This document shows, in pieces, positions 32,215 to 43,329 of a stretch of 64,000 nt of DNA (positions are counted from its first letter, which is position 1; every line of letters starts with the position of its first letter). The notes under the pieces were generated by a model. The model saw only the letters and a list, made by a program, of their open reading frames with translations. It was not told the DNA's origin and did not search any database. A program made the translations under genes and the position numbers. Origin of the DNA: Agelaius tricolor. Taxonomy: Eukaryota; Chordata; Aves; Passeriformes; Icteridae. Where the stretch lies: positions 2,418,001-2,482,000 of the forward strand of contig JALJCS010000050.1 of the NCBI GenBank assembly GCA_023055355.1, in the 5' to 3' direction.

Positions 32215-32336
32215 GAGGGAAAGGAGAAAGGAAAGGAAAGGAAAGGAAAGGAAAGGAAAGGACAGGAAAGGAAAGGAAAGGAAAGGAAAGGAAAGGAAAG
32301 GAAAGGAAAGGAAAAAGGAAAAAAAGTAAAAAGAAA
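32215..32336. repeat. (AAAGG)n pentanucleotide repeat
   Basis: More than 20 near-perfect GGAAA units form a pure purine tract on the plus strand; such mirror-symmetric tracts can form triplex DNA. Confidence 0.95.
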
Positions 32337-32559
32337 AGAGAAACTTGTAGCCATTTGGCCCTGCCTGGATGCCAGGCACCCACCAAAGCTGCTGTCTCAC
32401 TCCCCTCCAGAGATGGACAGGAGAAAAAACAGAATGAAGGCTTCATGGCTTGAGTTAAGGACTGGGACAGATCATTCAGCAAATGCCATCATAGGCAAAA
32501 CATTTTTGAAATTACAGGTATTAATTGAATTTCTTTCTATCCAGATCAGGGCAGGATAG

Positions 32560-33400
32560 TGAGAAGTAAAATAAAGCTTCACAAACACCTTCTGCCTGTT
32601 CCTCCCTCCTTCCCAGCTCTGCTCCTCCCCCAGTGGTGCAGGCAGACAGGCACTGGGGGCTCTGCTCCGTTCATCACCCGTTGTTTCTCTGCTGCTCGGG
32701 GAGAGGAGTCGTTCCCCTGCTGTGCCAGGGGTCCCTCCTGAGACACTTCTCCATGAACTTCTGCAGGGTGAGTTCATCTCACGGACAGCAGCTCTTCACA
32801 AACTGCTGCAGCTGCCTCACTCTCCCATGGGCTCACAAGTCCTGCCAGGACCCTGCTCCAGCGTGGGCTCCTCTCTCCACGGCTTTGCAGGTCCCTGCTG
32901 GGTCCCTGCTCCAGCACAGGTTTCTCATGGGGTCCCAGCCCCTGCTCAGGCACCCCCTGCTCCAGCACGGGCTCCTCCAGGCGCTGCAGGTGCATCTCTG
33001 CTCTCCGGGCCCTCCATGGGCTGCAGGGGCCCAGCTGCCTCCCAGGGGCTGCCCAGGGAATCTCAGGGCAATCAGCTCCAGCCCCTGGAGCAGCTCCTGC
33101 CCCTCCTCCTGCCCTGCCCTGGGGTGTGCAGAGTTGTTCCTCTCACGTGTTCTCACCCTGCTCTTCCCTGCTCACAGTTACACCTACACCATCACCCATT
33201 TTCCTAAATCTCTTGCCCCAAAGGTGTTACCACCATTTCCAACTGGCCCAGCCTTGCCCAGCGGCCAGTGCATCCTGGAGCTGGCTGGAATTGACTCTGT
33301 GGGACACAGGAGCAGCTGCTTCCAGCAGCCTCTCACAGAAGGTGCTCCTCAAGCTCCCCTTACCAAAACCTGGCCATGCAAACCAAGTATAAGCATGGCA
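32560..33400 (-). mobile_element. Interspersed avian repeat with CTCCAGC units
   Basis: A pyrimidine-rich stretch with irregular ~30-50-bp units carrying TGCTCCAGCRYGGG (32860-32990) is followed by a unique 3' part ending near ACCAAAACCTGGCCATGCAA at 33362. I recognise this arrangement as a dispersed repeat of bird genomes, read on the minus strand. Class and exact ends are uncertain. Confidence 0.55.
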
Positions 33401-33454
33401 GGGTTTTTATTACCATTATTAATTCTTCTTTTTGCTATTGTCACTATTATTGCC

Positions 33455-33770
33455 CCTGTGATGTCACACTGCCCCTGTGATGTCACAGAGCCAACTCTAT
33501 GTCACCTTGTGATGTCATACAGCAGTGCTGTGAAATCACAGAAGACTGATATCCCAAAGTCACCCTGTCATGTCACAATCTGTTTTGTGACGTCACAGCC
33601 TGCTCTATGATGTCACACAGCCACTAGGTGATGTCACAACCCACTCTCTGATGCCACAGAGCCACCCTCTGTGATGGCAGACTCTTCTCTATGGCCTCAT
33701 AATATGCTCTGTGATGTCACAGCCAGTTCTGTGATGTCACCATCCCCTCAGTGATGTCACAACCCTCAAG
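33455..33770. repeat. ~20-bp degenerate repeat built on TGATGTCA
   Basis: At least nine copies of TGTGATGTCAC or a close variant occur in ~315 bp, one being the perfect cAMP-response element TGACGTCA at 33588-33595. Confidence 0.85.
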
Positions 33771-33809
33771 AACTCAGTTCTAATAAAACACTGAAGTTTC
33801 TTGTACTTT

Positions 33810-33935
33810 GAAGAGATCCCTGTCAGGGACACAACTGAGAAAGTGTCCCCAGGTTCCAGCTAGAGCAGAACACTGCAGGCAGTGATGCCAGGTGGCACAA
33901 ACAAGGCAAAGGTGTCTCTGGTGCTGAGCACACCT
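33810..33935. repeat. Duplicated block, partner near 37230-37360
   Basis: Both copies share a GACACRACWGAGAAAGTGTC-type segment followed by CCCCAGG, then AGAGCAGA and a similar continuation in the same orientation. They flank the olfactory receptor relic and suggest a duplicated receptor-cluster flank. Confidence 0.7.
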
Positions 33936-34369
33936 GGATGTGTTTCAGGAATGCAAAGGGCCAAGGCCTGGCCAGGCAGATCCTGTCCCTCCCTCCTTGC
34001 TCAGGGCTCTTCCCGGGATGGGCACTGGCATGTGGGGATGTGCAATGCCAGGGCCAGGAGCGTGGGGCGGCCCCTGCCAGGCTGCTGAGCAGGGACAAGG
34101 AGGCCATGAGGCCCCAGGCCTGCAAGGGTCACTTGTCCCCTCCTGGCCCCAGGCCCAGCAGCCATGGCCAAAGTGCTGCCCAAGCTGGCTCTGGCAGGGC
34201 TGTCTTGCAGCTGCTGCCCATCCCTGTGCCCTGTGCAGCCCAGGCTGTCCCACGGTGTCCCTGCCCTGCGCCTCTGTCCCTGCAGGCTGTCGGCATCCCC
34301 CGGCTGCCCCACCTGGCTGGGCCCTTCCTTTGCTGACAGCTCTGCCTGGCCACTGCATGGTGTTTGCAG

Positions 34370-34505
34370 GGATTGAGCAATTAGGGCAAAGCTGTATCGC
34401 ACTGTCTGTAAGGGGAGGAGTTCCTTAATAAGTACAGTAGGCTATGATATAATATAGTAGAATAAAGCCATGGATCAGCCTTCTGCAATCATGGAGACAA
34501 TGCTA
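34370..34505 (+). mobile_element. LTR 3'-end fragment truncating the receptor
   Basis: An AATAAAGCCATGGATCAGCC segment followed by TTCTGC and ATCATGGAGAC resembles the 3' end of the LTR at 25960-26300. It lies exactly where the olfactory receptor sequence stops. Confidence 0.55.
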
Positions 34506-35269
34506 AATATTACCTGGCTGGGAGCCTGCAACAACAGGCAAACACTGCAGTACTGATAAACAGAGGTAGAGCCAGGGGAGGGAGGCAGGTGGAAAAGGCT
34601 TTGTGCTGTCCCTGCTCTGAGGGGATGCTCAGCACGGCCTGAAGGTCTGCACATAGGAGAAAACAACAATGAACACAGAACAGCCAAATGATAAACAGGC
34701 ACCAACAGCAAGAAGCCCAAGGTCCCTGGGGTTGGAAGTTTGAGGATCTGGCCCAGGGCATTGCCATGGCACAGGGGCAGGGAAAATGTATTGGCCATGT
34801 GCAGCAGAGCAGTGAGAAAGCCCCTGGCCCAGGCAGCTGCTGCCATGTGGGCACAAGCTCTGCTGCCCAGGAGGGTCCCGTGGTGCAGGGCTTTGCAGAT
34901 GGACACGTAGCAGTCGGAGCACATGAGGGTCAGGAATGAAAGCTCTGCTGTGATAAAGAACAAAAAGAAAAAGACCTGTGCAGCACATGCAGTGTAGGAG
35001 ATGGTGCTGGTGTCCCAGAGGGAATTGTGCATGGCTCTGGGCACAGTGGTGCAGATGGAGCCCAGGTCAGGGAGGGCCAGGCTGAGCAGCAAGAAGAACA
35101 TGGGCGTGTGCAGGTGGTGGCCGCAGGCTACGGCGCTGATGATGAGGCCGTTGCCCAGGAGGGCAGCCAGGGAGATGCCCAGCAAGAGGCAGAAGTGCTG
35201 GAGCTGCAGCTGCCCCGGCTCTGCCAATGCCAGCAGGAGGAAGTGGCTGATGCAGCTGCTGTTGGACAT
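34500..35269 (-). pseudogene. Olfactory receptor, OR14-like, broken
   Basis: Olfactory receptors are seven-helix G-protein-coupled receptors; passerines carry many close OR14-like copies. From ATG at 35269 the frame shows the N-glycosylation start MSNSS, TM1 with GNGLI, the LHTPMFF block, TM2 and TM3, and a SLPLCHGNALGQ block before TM5. Breaks: the DRY motif reads S-D-C-Y; the extracellular-loop segment after GNALGQ is deleted; the frame then shifts, with the conserved IPSEQGQHKAFSTC block in another frame near 34600; TM7 is missing because LTR sequence begins at about 34505. The 270-codon open frame therefore does not encode a receptor. Confidence 0.85.
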
Positions 35270-35299
35270 TTGCTGTGGCTGCACGTGGGCACCTGTTCA

Positions 35300-36600
35300 T
35301 GGAGAAAAGGACAGTGAAGGGTTAGAGGAGATACCTGTAACCAAAATCAAAGCCATTTCCCACACACCCTCCTTTGTAATACACAGGGACATGCTCTTGT
35401 GTTTCAGAGTTCTGATGTTTTCCTTTTAAGCTCCTTCCATGGACTTCCTGGTACTCTTGGATATCAGAAACCCTGAGCATTTCTGCTGCCCTCTGGTAGA
35501 ACAGAGTGATTTTCCTGAGGCAAGATAATGAGTGGAGGCTGGGGGCAGATGATCTGTCACTTCATTCTGTTTGCAGTTCCTCTGGGCTTTCACTTTTCTC
35601 AGCTGGAGGATGTTCACACTCCCACGTTTCTCTTACAAACGCCCAGATACCGTGAGAGCAGATGGATCCAGCAGAGCCCAGCTCCACTTCTGTACCCAAG
35701 GACTCACGTTGCTCATTCCACCAGCCCAGCAGCATTTTCAGTGTCACAACACCTCTGCCTTTGCCCATGGATCTTATCACTCAGAGATGCTCCAGGACAG
35801 GTTTGCATGCTGGGGTGAAGCTCCCAGCCTGGACTGAAATGTCAGAGGGACGTGCAAGTGTCCTTCTGCTGGCATTGGCTGAAGGGAGATGCAGCTCCTT
35901 CCCTGGCTGCCCTGACAGCATTGCCCAGAGCCGGGCCCTGGGGACAGCGTCACCCTGAGCCAGCTGTGCCCCTCCAGAGCCCCCAGGGCCGGGCAGCTGC
36001 TCCCAGCCCTGTGCTCTGCAGAGGGAACTGGGCCCGGGGCTGCAGAGCTGCCCCACGGCTCTGCTGCAGCTCTGCCTGCACAGGAGGGGCTGCACACCTT
36101 GGAGCCCCGGGCCTGAGGGCAGAGGCTTGGCTGGGGCACAGGAGGGAGGGGGCTTCTTCAGAGGGAGGGGCTGCACTGCAGGGGATCCTGTGCACATCTC
36201 TCAACTCTCCCTGCCACAGCATTGCTGGGTTCTGTTTTCTCTCCTTCCCTGATCCTCTCTCTGCCTCCTGGAGATTTTCCTCCTGCAGGGGTTTCCCTGT
36301 GCCTGATCTCTCTGTGCCAGCACTCACAGAACCCAAAGCTCTGTGCACTCTCCTTGGCCTGACAGAACCCTGCCTGTTTGCAGGGCACTGCCTGGGGGCA
36401 GCTTCTCTTTGCAGCTTGGAGAAAGGACAGCTCAGACTGAGCCTGATGGCTCCAGCAAAGCTGCTGCTGCTGCTGTCCATGGGCAGAGTGGCTGAAGGCA
36501 CATTAGGGATCTCCTGTGAGCCTGCTGGTCACTAGAAGGAACAGTTTGGTGATCTCAGGCACCACTTGCCAAAATTCATAACTAATAATTCATAATCGTC
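35300..36600. other. No gene supported
   Basis: GC-rich sequence upstream of the receptor relic with several overlapping open frames up to 227 codons on both strands. None has a recognisable domain or conserved start. Confidence 0.35.
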
Positions 36601-37229
36601 CTTTAATATTTATCCTCCCTCCCTGCCACTCTCCAGTAGTAGGAATCTGAAGACAAAGTCTTAGGAAATTGCCTCATTTCCATCAAAATCCTTGTCTTGG
36701 AAATATTCTGAGACTGATCAGCATGTGAGAGCTTCATGAGCATTTCAGCTCCCCTGCAGCAGAAATCCTCAGAGATGCACTCGCAGAGTCTGCAGGCATT
36801 GGGATGTTGCAGCTTTAGGAGATCAGTGCAGGAGCTGCAGCTGCATTGTCCTGCAGCCAGAGGTTGCTGTGCCAAGGGCTGGCAGTGATTGTGCCCCAGG
36901 CACTTCCCAGCCCCTTCCCAGCCCTGCCTGCTTGAAGCTCTCTGTGCCTCTGTGCTGTGCCCGGGCTGGCTGCAGGCAGTGCCCCAGCCCTGCTGGGCTG
37001 TGCACAGGAGCTGCTCCTGCCCAGAGCTGTCTCTCTGCAGCTCTGCTGCCCTTGCCAGGAGCTGCCTCTGGGCCAGGAGCCCGGCCCAGCTCAGCAGCAC
37101 AGACACAGCACAAGGACTTTAGGAGCCTCTGGGCCTTTGTGCTCAGGCCCTGAACATCAGGCCCTGAGAGGGAGCTGAAGAAGCCTCTGCAGAACTCCAA
37201 GTCACAATCCAACTCCAAAGTTTCTGGGA

Positions 37230-37360
37230 CTTGTAGTGGCTCCCACTGAGGGACACGACAGAGAAAGTGTCCCCAGGCCCCAGGCAGAGCAGAGAACTGG
37301 AGGCACTGATGGCAGCTGGGGACAAAGAGAAGCCAAGGCTTGGTGCCCTGGGGCACAGCA
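37230..37360. repeat. Duplicated block, partner at 33810-33935
   Basis: This block contains GAGAAAGTGTCCCCAGGCCC and neighbouring matches, in the same orientation as the partner. Confidence 0.7.
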
Positions 37361-37561
37361 GGGTCTGTGCCAGCAAGGGCTGGGAGGAGACACCTTGTGC
37401 TGAGGCCCTGGGGCCTCCTGGCCCAGCCCCAGCCAGGCTGGGCACTGCCAGCCCCTTGTCCTGCCCTCTGCATCCCCCCCTGGCCCACATCCCAGTGGCC
37501 TCAAGGATCTGCTGCAAGGAGTCCCTGGGGAGCCTTGCTCAGCAATGGCCCTGGTGGCTCC

Positions 37562-38110
37562 TGAATGCTCCCTGCAGGGGCTGCAGCTTTTTCAAAGGAC
37601 TTGGGGTTTGGCTTTGGCCTTGCAGTCTCTGGGAGCTTTGTGCAATCATGGCCTCCAATTACCTGCTGTAATTAGTCCCTGCAGAGGCTCTGTCAGTAAC
37701 ACCACTCAGTGGGGCTCATGAATGCTTCAAGGTACTTCAGTTCTTTTAAGGTACTTGGTGTTTCCCCTTGGATCCAGACTCTGGGAGAGCTTTGTGCAAT
37801 CATGGCCCCAATTATCTGCGTTAATGAGTCCCTGGAGAGCTTTGTACTGACACTCAGTGGGGCTCATTCATGCTCTGAGACACTCAAGGTGTTGAAGGGA
37901 CTTGGGATTTTCCTTTCCACACTGAGTGTCTGAGAGGTTTTTGTGCCATCCTGGCCACCAATTCTCTCCTCCAAGGAGTCCATGAGGAACCTGTGTTGGA
38001 CAGGGACCTCAGTGGGAGCCATGAATGCCTGGAGACACTTTGGGTGTTTCCTCTGACTCTGACTCCAGGCAAGGTTTGTGCAATCTCCTCCCAGGCCCTG
38101 AGGTTCAAGG
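37562..38110. repeat. ~150-bp degenerate tandem repeat, about four units
   Basis: Units start ATGAATGCT or similar near 37562, 37718, 37867 and 38021. Each carries a CTTGGTGTTT-like block, TCTGGGAGAGCTTTGTGCAA, ATCATGGCC, and an ACTCAGTGGGGCTC end. It has no coding potential. Confidence 0.85.
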
Positions 38111-38689
38111 GCTCAGCTCCAAATGCACAGTGAGGCTCATGAGGATCAAGCAAGTCCTGACAAACCATGGCTCTGCCTTGATTTCCCTCTGCTCCAGTGC
38201 AGTTCATTAGGAGGGTTATGGAGAAATAGTTATGGAGAAATAGTTCAAAGAGCTTCTAGGAAATATGTATTCCTATTTGAAAGGGTGTCTTTTATTGCTT
38301 TTCTTATTACACAAGAAGTGATTGCAGCATTCCAGGTCTGATATTGATGCAGGGACTGTCCTAAGGAGGTCTGGCCTGCTCAGAGAAGCTGTGCCTTGAG
38401 CTCTGAGCCAGTGTGCACAACCTTGCTCCACATTCCCCAAGCCCATGGTGTCTCTCCTCACTCACCTGGGAGCTGCTTTGCTTGGAGAAGTGGCTGCACT
38501 CAGGCAAAGAGGGATTTTCCTTCTTTGAGTTTTGAAGCCATCTAAAACTCCTGAGTTTCCCCATTGCAAACAGACATCCTCCTCAAGTGTGTGCCAAGCC
38601 CAAGGTGGCACCAAGAGCACTCCAGCCCTGCCCTGGGCCAGCTGTGAGGGTGGATCATCATCCCAAGAGGCAGTGGGCCATTGCAAGGG

Positions 38690-39275
38690 GCTGTTGCCAT
38701 GGACACTGCAGGGACCCCAGTGCTGGGTTTGGGTGCCATGGCAACCGCCATCAGTTCAGGTTTCCTTGGAAAGCAGCCCCAGGAGCCATTTCTGCAGCCA
38801 GGTTCCATGGCCCCTTGCCTGCAGAGCTGCTGCTGCCCTGGGCTGCCATGGCAACCCTGAGGCCAAAGCGGTGCCAGGGCTGTTCCAGGCACAATTGCAG
38901 TGACACTGGTTGGTGCCAGCAGGTGCCATGGCAACGGCCACGGGGACCCGTTCCTTGGTTTGGTGCCATGGCAAGCAATGCCCGGAGCCGTTGTGATGGT
39001 TGGTGGGCATGGAAAGCTGCCCTGGGCCCCTTGCTCAGGGCTGGTGTCAGTGCCCAGAGCCAGAGGGGATCCCTTGCTGGGGGCTGTGCCATGGCCACCT
39101 GCCCTGTGCCGCGCTGGCCGCTCAGGCACCAGGAACCAGCAGCCAAGGGCACTGCCAGGGCCAAAGGCCAGGTCAGCCAGACAGAAAGGGGCAGGGCTGG
39201 GCACTGTTTCCATGGCAACCGGCACTGGGGGGGACACCTGGGGCACCTGGCCTGGCAGTTGCCATGGAAAGCCCT
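38690..39275. repeat. ~40-bp repeat with RFX/X-box-like palindromes
   Basis: Cores of the form GTTGCCATGGCAAC occur at 38693, 38732, 38842, 38922, 38962, 39206 (GTTTCCATGGCAAC, a consensus X-box palindrome) and 39258, with weaker copies between (38772, 38806, 39007), mostly at multiples of about 40 bp. The right part lies in the inverted-repeat arm. Function is unproven. Confidence 0.8.
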
Positions 39276-39644
39276 GGCAGGCACTGAGGGCACAGCCCCT
39301 GGCACTGAGACACTGCTGGGCCGGGTGCTGAGCACAGCGCTGAGCACGCAGAGATGGTTTTGTTCTTGCTGAGCTGCAGCACAGCCAAGGCCTGTCCTGC
39401 CCCTCGTCCAGCCACGCTGGGGAGGGGCTGGGGCTGCGGGGGAGCTGGGCAGGGGACACAGCCAGGACAGGTGACCCCAGCTGACCCCGGGCACAGCCCA
39501 GAGCAGAGCACATCATGCTCAGGCTATGAAGGGGGGGAACAAGGAGCAAGGGGGGAATTTTGGAGGGAGGCTTTTTGCCTTCCCAGGTAACACTTAGGCA
39601 AGAGGGGGCCCTGTTTCACCAGTGGGCAGGGTCACTACCAAAGA
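38992..39644. repeat. Arm 2 of the ~650-bp inverted repeat
   Basis: Reverse complement of 1-653 at about 99% identity. To its left the X-box repeat continues past the homology; to its right it runs directly into the ERVL-like element. Confidence 0.9.
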
Positions 39645-40439
39645 CACAGACACCAACTGAAGGAATTGTGGCATTTATATCATGCACAGCTGCAAAGAAT
39701 TACAAAAGGATAAGCTCAGCAAAGCATATCATCATTAGCAAAGAATTACAAAAAGAAGCTCAGCAATCCATCAGAACTCATCATTACATTTTGATGACTA
39801 ACCCCTTGGTCAAACACTAGAGGTGTTTGTGGCAGACAAAGATTCTGGCTGACTATCAAGGTACACCTTACAGACATCAGTAGTACTTCAGTGACACCGT
39901 TCTTCATTCTTTTTTCTCAATCTCCTTGGAGTTAGGAACAAGAATTCTGTTGTCCATGGAGCTGGTGCCTTTATAATTCCAGAATAATGCCCCCAGGCCC
40001 TTTGCTGTTCAGCTTTACCATGTTGTCTGGGGCTAACAAGGCTTGGGGGGCCCTTTCCCCTCTGGCTGGAAGGGGCCGGGTCCCAGTCCCTGAGGGGCTC
40101 CCAGGCTCCTGGATGCAATTCCTGTGCAAGTCCCTCAGCGTCACAGCAGCCTTCCCATGGAGCCCCGTGGATCAGAGCATTTGCCAAAGGGGCCCTTGGG
40201 GCAAACAGGGAGATTTGGTCTGGCAGCATGTGTAAAACAATATCCTGTCAGATCTACTTGCTCTCACACACAGTCCTTGGCTGCAGGGACACATTCCCAT
40301 TGTTCCTGCCCAGCTTTCAGGACTCAGAGTTGTCTTTCCCAGGAGCTGCTCCTTCAGCTGCCTCGGGAGGGCCATTTGGCCTCCAGACCCACACTCTGGC
40401 TCCATTATTAGGACGGCTGCATCCAAACCCTTTATCTCC

Positions 40440-40830
40440 ACAAACGGTGGTGATTGCAGCTGGAGCTCCTTTTTTCACAATCGTTCTCAAAATTGCAATA
40501 TCAATAATTGTGCTACCCTGTCATGGGGTTGAATAATCCAATCCTGGTCACTATTGTTTCACAGAATTACTGTAATTTCTCCTGGATATTCTGCATCAAT
40601 TCCTCCTGCCATGACATGAACACTTTGCAAGGCCAAGCTCCAAGGGAGCAGTTACCAAAGCAAAGTGTCCTGGAGGAATCTGAATTCCTGTTTCAGTATT
40701 GATAGCTCTCATTTGCTTTGAATTCATCCTCATTAATTCCAGTGCATGAAGGCCCAGCCCTGCAGCCTCTGGGCTGGCCCTGCCAGGGGCCATCACAGCC
40801 AGAACAATTTCCCAGGCAGTCCAAGTCTCA
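40440..40830 (-). pseudogene. dUTPase-like domain of the ERVL-like element
   Basis: Minus-strand frames contain blocks recognisable as dUTPase motifs in order: a PPGHF-type segment near 40655, an acidic D-A-E-Y-P-G-E segment near 40590, a Q-P-H-D-R segment near 40530 and a GFG-type final motif near 40435. Frame changes and a stop interrupt it. dUTPase hydrolyses dUTP to limit uracil in DNA. Confidence 0.6.
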
Positions 40831-40879
40831 CTGCCCATGGTTGGATTTGCAAATTGGGGGCAGCCGTGCACAGCCAGGG

Positions 40880-41060
40880 GGTTTCCATTTCCCCCGTGGG
40901 CCATTGTTCAGGGCATGGAGCACATCTGGGAGATGGGTTCTCCATGGGCAAAGGTTCCCATCTCCTCATTTTTTCAACTGCTCTTTTAACAACCCCTTCA
41001 CCCGTTCAACCAATCCTGCAGCTTGTGCATAGTCTGGGACATGAAAAACCCTGCAGGCTT
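40880..41060 (-). pseudogene. Integrase C-terminal remnant
   Basis: A short minus-strand segment has the E-R-V-K-G-L-L-K-type helix of retroviral integrase catalytic-core ends, followed by a Trp/Pro-rich stretch. It is frameshifted and incomplete. Confidence 0.55.
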
Positions 41061-41329
41061 CATCACTGTATTTTTCACAGCAACAGACAAAGCACTCTGC
41101 ATCACAGTATCACCAAACCCTGGGAAAATAGCCAACTTCCTCCCTTCCTCCTTTTTACATTGTATACAACCTCACAAAGTTGACCACTGACATGAGGGTC
41201 CTGGCCAATCCTGTTCTGTAGGGTATTTAGAGTTACATCCCTGAGCAGCCAAAGCTACCAAATTAGTATTGTCAGCACTATTTCACATTATTATTATTTC
41301 ATATGTAGATATACATATTGATATACATA

Positions 41330-41402
41330 TAGACAGATAGATACAGACATATATATATAATATATATATATATAAATATACAGATATATATATATATTAA
41401 GG
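41330..41402. repeat. (AT)n microsatellite
   Basis: Long runs of ATATAT with GACATA and AAATATACAG interruptions. Confidence 0.95.
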
Positions 41403-41999
41403 TCTTAATATACAAAAAATACATATAGTTAGTTATTATATTGATATTTCACTGGTACAAATGCAGCTGAGCTCAAGATTAAAACCTTCTTCTCTTGCTC
41501 CATGTGGGAGCATTCCAACAATAATTGTTCCTTCTGAAGGTGCTGTTTCCAATGGACTCTTAACAAATTCATCTTTGTCTGCCCAAACCCACAAGTCCTT
41601 TTCCTTTTCCATGTGCAGTTTTTGGATGCATTTGAAGACATCCAGGGCTGCAGCTTCTTTTACCCGACTGCCCCACTGCTCCCACGGGGCTCCCACCTCA
41701 GCCCACTCCAGAGCCAGGGAACTCCAGGGAAGGGCTTCCCATCTGGGAATTTCTGATGGCACTGATTCCTCACATTGACATTGAACAAGTGACATTTGGT
41801 TGGGATCTGGCCAGACTGGGCCAGTTTGGTTTGACCAGTGGCCAAAGTCAGCACCAAAGACACAGACTCCAACTGAAGGAATCAGTGTCATTTCCTGCAG
41901 TTCAGAGCAGCAAAGAATCACAAAAGGAGCAGCTCAGCAATGCACCCAATCATCCCCACCAAAGATTGCCTGCAGTGATTAGGAAAGATGCAGCAGCAT

Positions 42000-42900
42000 T
42001 TCCCCTCAGCCTTTGCCATCCCCCAGATGCACACAGCAGCTGGGGAAGCTGTCACAGCCAAGGGCTGCAGAGCCACTCCTGGGCACTGGCAATTCCTGCA
42101 GGTGCCTCCAGCCCCAGCTGAGGCTCCAAGCCCGCTGGGAGAGGGCCCAGCTCTGACAGTGCTGCATGAACAAACTGACAGCACTGCTAGTGTGCCAACA
42201 TCTGCTTTCATCCTCCTCTTGGCTCCCTCCCAAAGCCTGGCCAGGCCTCAAGGAGGAGCCAAGGCAGCTGACTTTGATCCTTCAGCCCCACACAAGGCCA
42301 GATGTCAGATTTCATGGCCTTCTCTGGCTTCTAAATACACAAAGGGCCATCCATGTTTCACTAAGGAGTGGCTACATCTATCACAGTGCTAATGACCATG
42401 CATATCTCAGCAGGGAGCAGATACAAAGATAACCTTTGCTTGGAAGGTTCCTCCAGAGGCCACCTTTGGCTCAGGGCCTGCTGTCCAGGCCTCACTCAGG
42501 GCTGCTGTCCAGGCCTTGGCACTTCAGGGACGGGCTTTAGTGCTGGGCTTGGCACTGCTGGCTGAGCGGCTGCACTGGGTGAGCTCAGAGGGCTTTTCCA
42601 ACAGAAAGGATTCTGTGATTCCATGATGAGATCCGCTGCATTCAGCTGGGGCTATTTCAGCAGCATTACTTTGCTCCAGAAGTTCCCTCTTGCCCAGCTC
42701 CTGTGGCCTGAGGCTTCAGCTCCTTCAGCTCCTGGTGCTGAGCTGCTCATGCTGAACGAGAGCACTCGGAGAGACGAATCCAGTCCATCCAATTCCTTCT
42801 GGGACACGGAGAGGGGAGGCTGTGCAAACAGGAGCATTGTTTGCTGTGGCCTCCTCTCTGCCCTTCACGCCTTTCAGCGCTTTGAAGCAGCCAAGAGCTT
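42000..42900. other. No gene supported
   Basis: Mixed sequence between the ERVL-like element and a leucine-rich open frame. I see no domain or family. Confidence 0.35.
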
Positions 42901-42914
42901 TCTCCAAGAGTGCA

Positions 42915-43291
42915 ATGGAGCAGCTGTTCCTGCTCCTGGCTCTGGCTCTCTCCAGTCTCTGCCCTTGCCTGCTTCTGTCCCTCTTGCTGTGCCCTCTGTT
43001 CCCCCAGGGCTGGCTGGCTGCTGCCCAGGACTGTGGCACTGGCACAGATCCAGTGCTCCAGAGCCTCCTTTCTGTGCCCCTGGAGCTGCCTGGGCACAGC
43101 AGCCTTTTCCATCTGCAAGCTCCCCATGGACAGGGAGTGCCCAGCTCCGTTCCTTGCACAGCCTCCAGGAGCCCAGGGCTGCCATCTCAAGTCCCTGCTG
43201 GCACTGGGGGCTCCCAGGTGCCTCAGGCTGCTGTGACACCGCTGCACACAGGAGGGAACAGGGGCAGGGGCTGTGCTGAAAGTCAGCTCCA

Positions 43292-43329
<38 letters not shown>

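Larger units (their letters stand above)
39640..41990 (-). mobile_element. ERVL-like endogenous retrovirus, eroded
   Basis: Similar sequences at about 39640-39760 and 41855-41965 (both with CAAAGACACAGAC, CCAACTGAAGGAAT and CAAAGAATYACAAAAGG) look like remnants of the two LTRs in minus orientation. Between them are minus-strand remnants of the integrase C-terminal region and a dUTPase-like domain downstream of it, the order known for ERVL-type elements. Most of gag and pol is missing and the frames are interrupted, so the copy is inactive. 41430-41850 may be a further internal part that I could not assign. Confidence 0.65.

Noticed and set aside
31569..32559. Plus-strand frame of 326 codons
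   Set aside because: It combines the 45-bp minisatellite and the (AAAGG)n tract; both are non-coding repeats.
38542..39549. Minus-strand open frame of 335 codons, mirrored at 96-773 plus
   Set aside because: It lies in GC-rich repeat DNA, other frames are equally open, and the product is low-complexity. It follows the X-box repeat and inverted arm.
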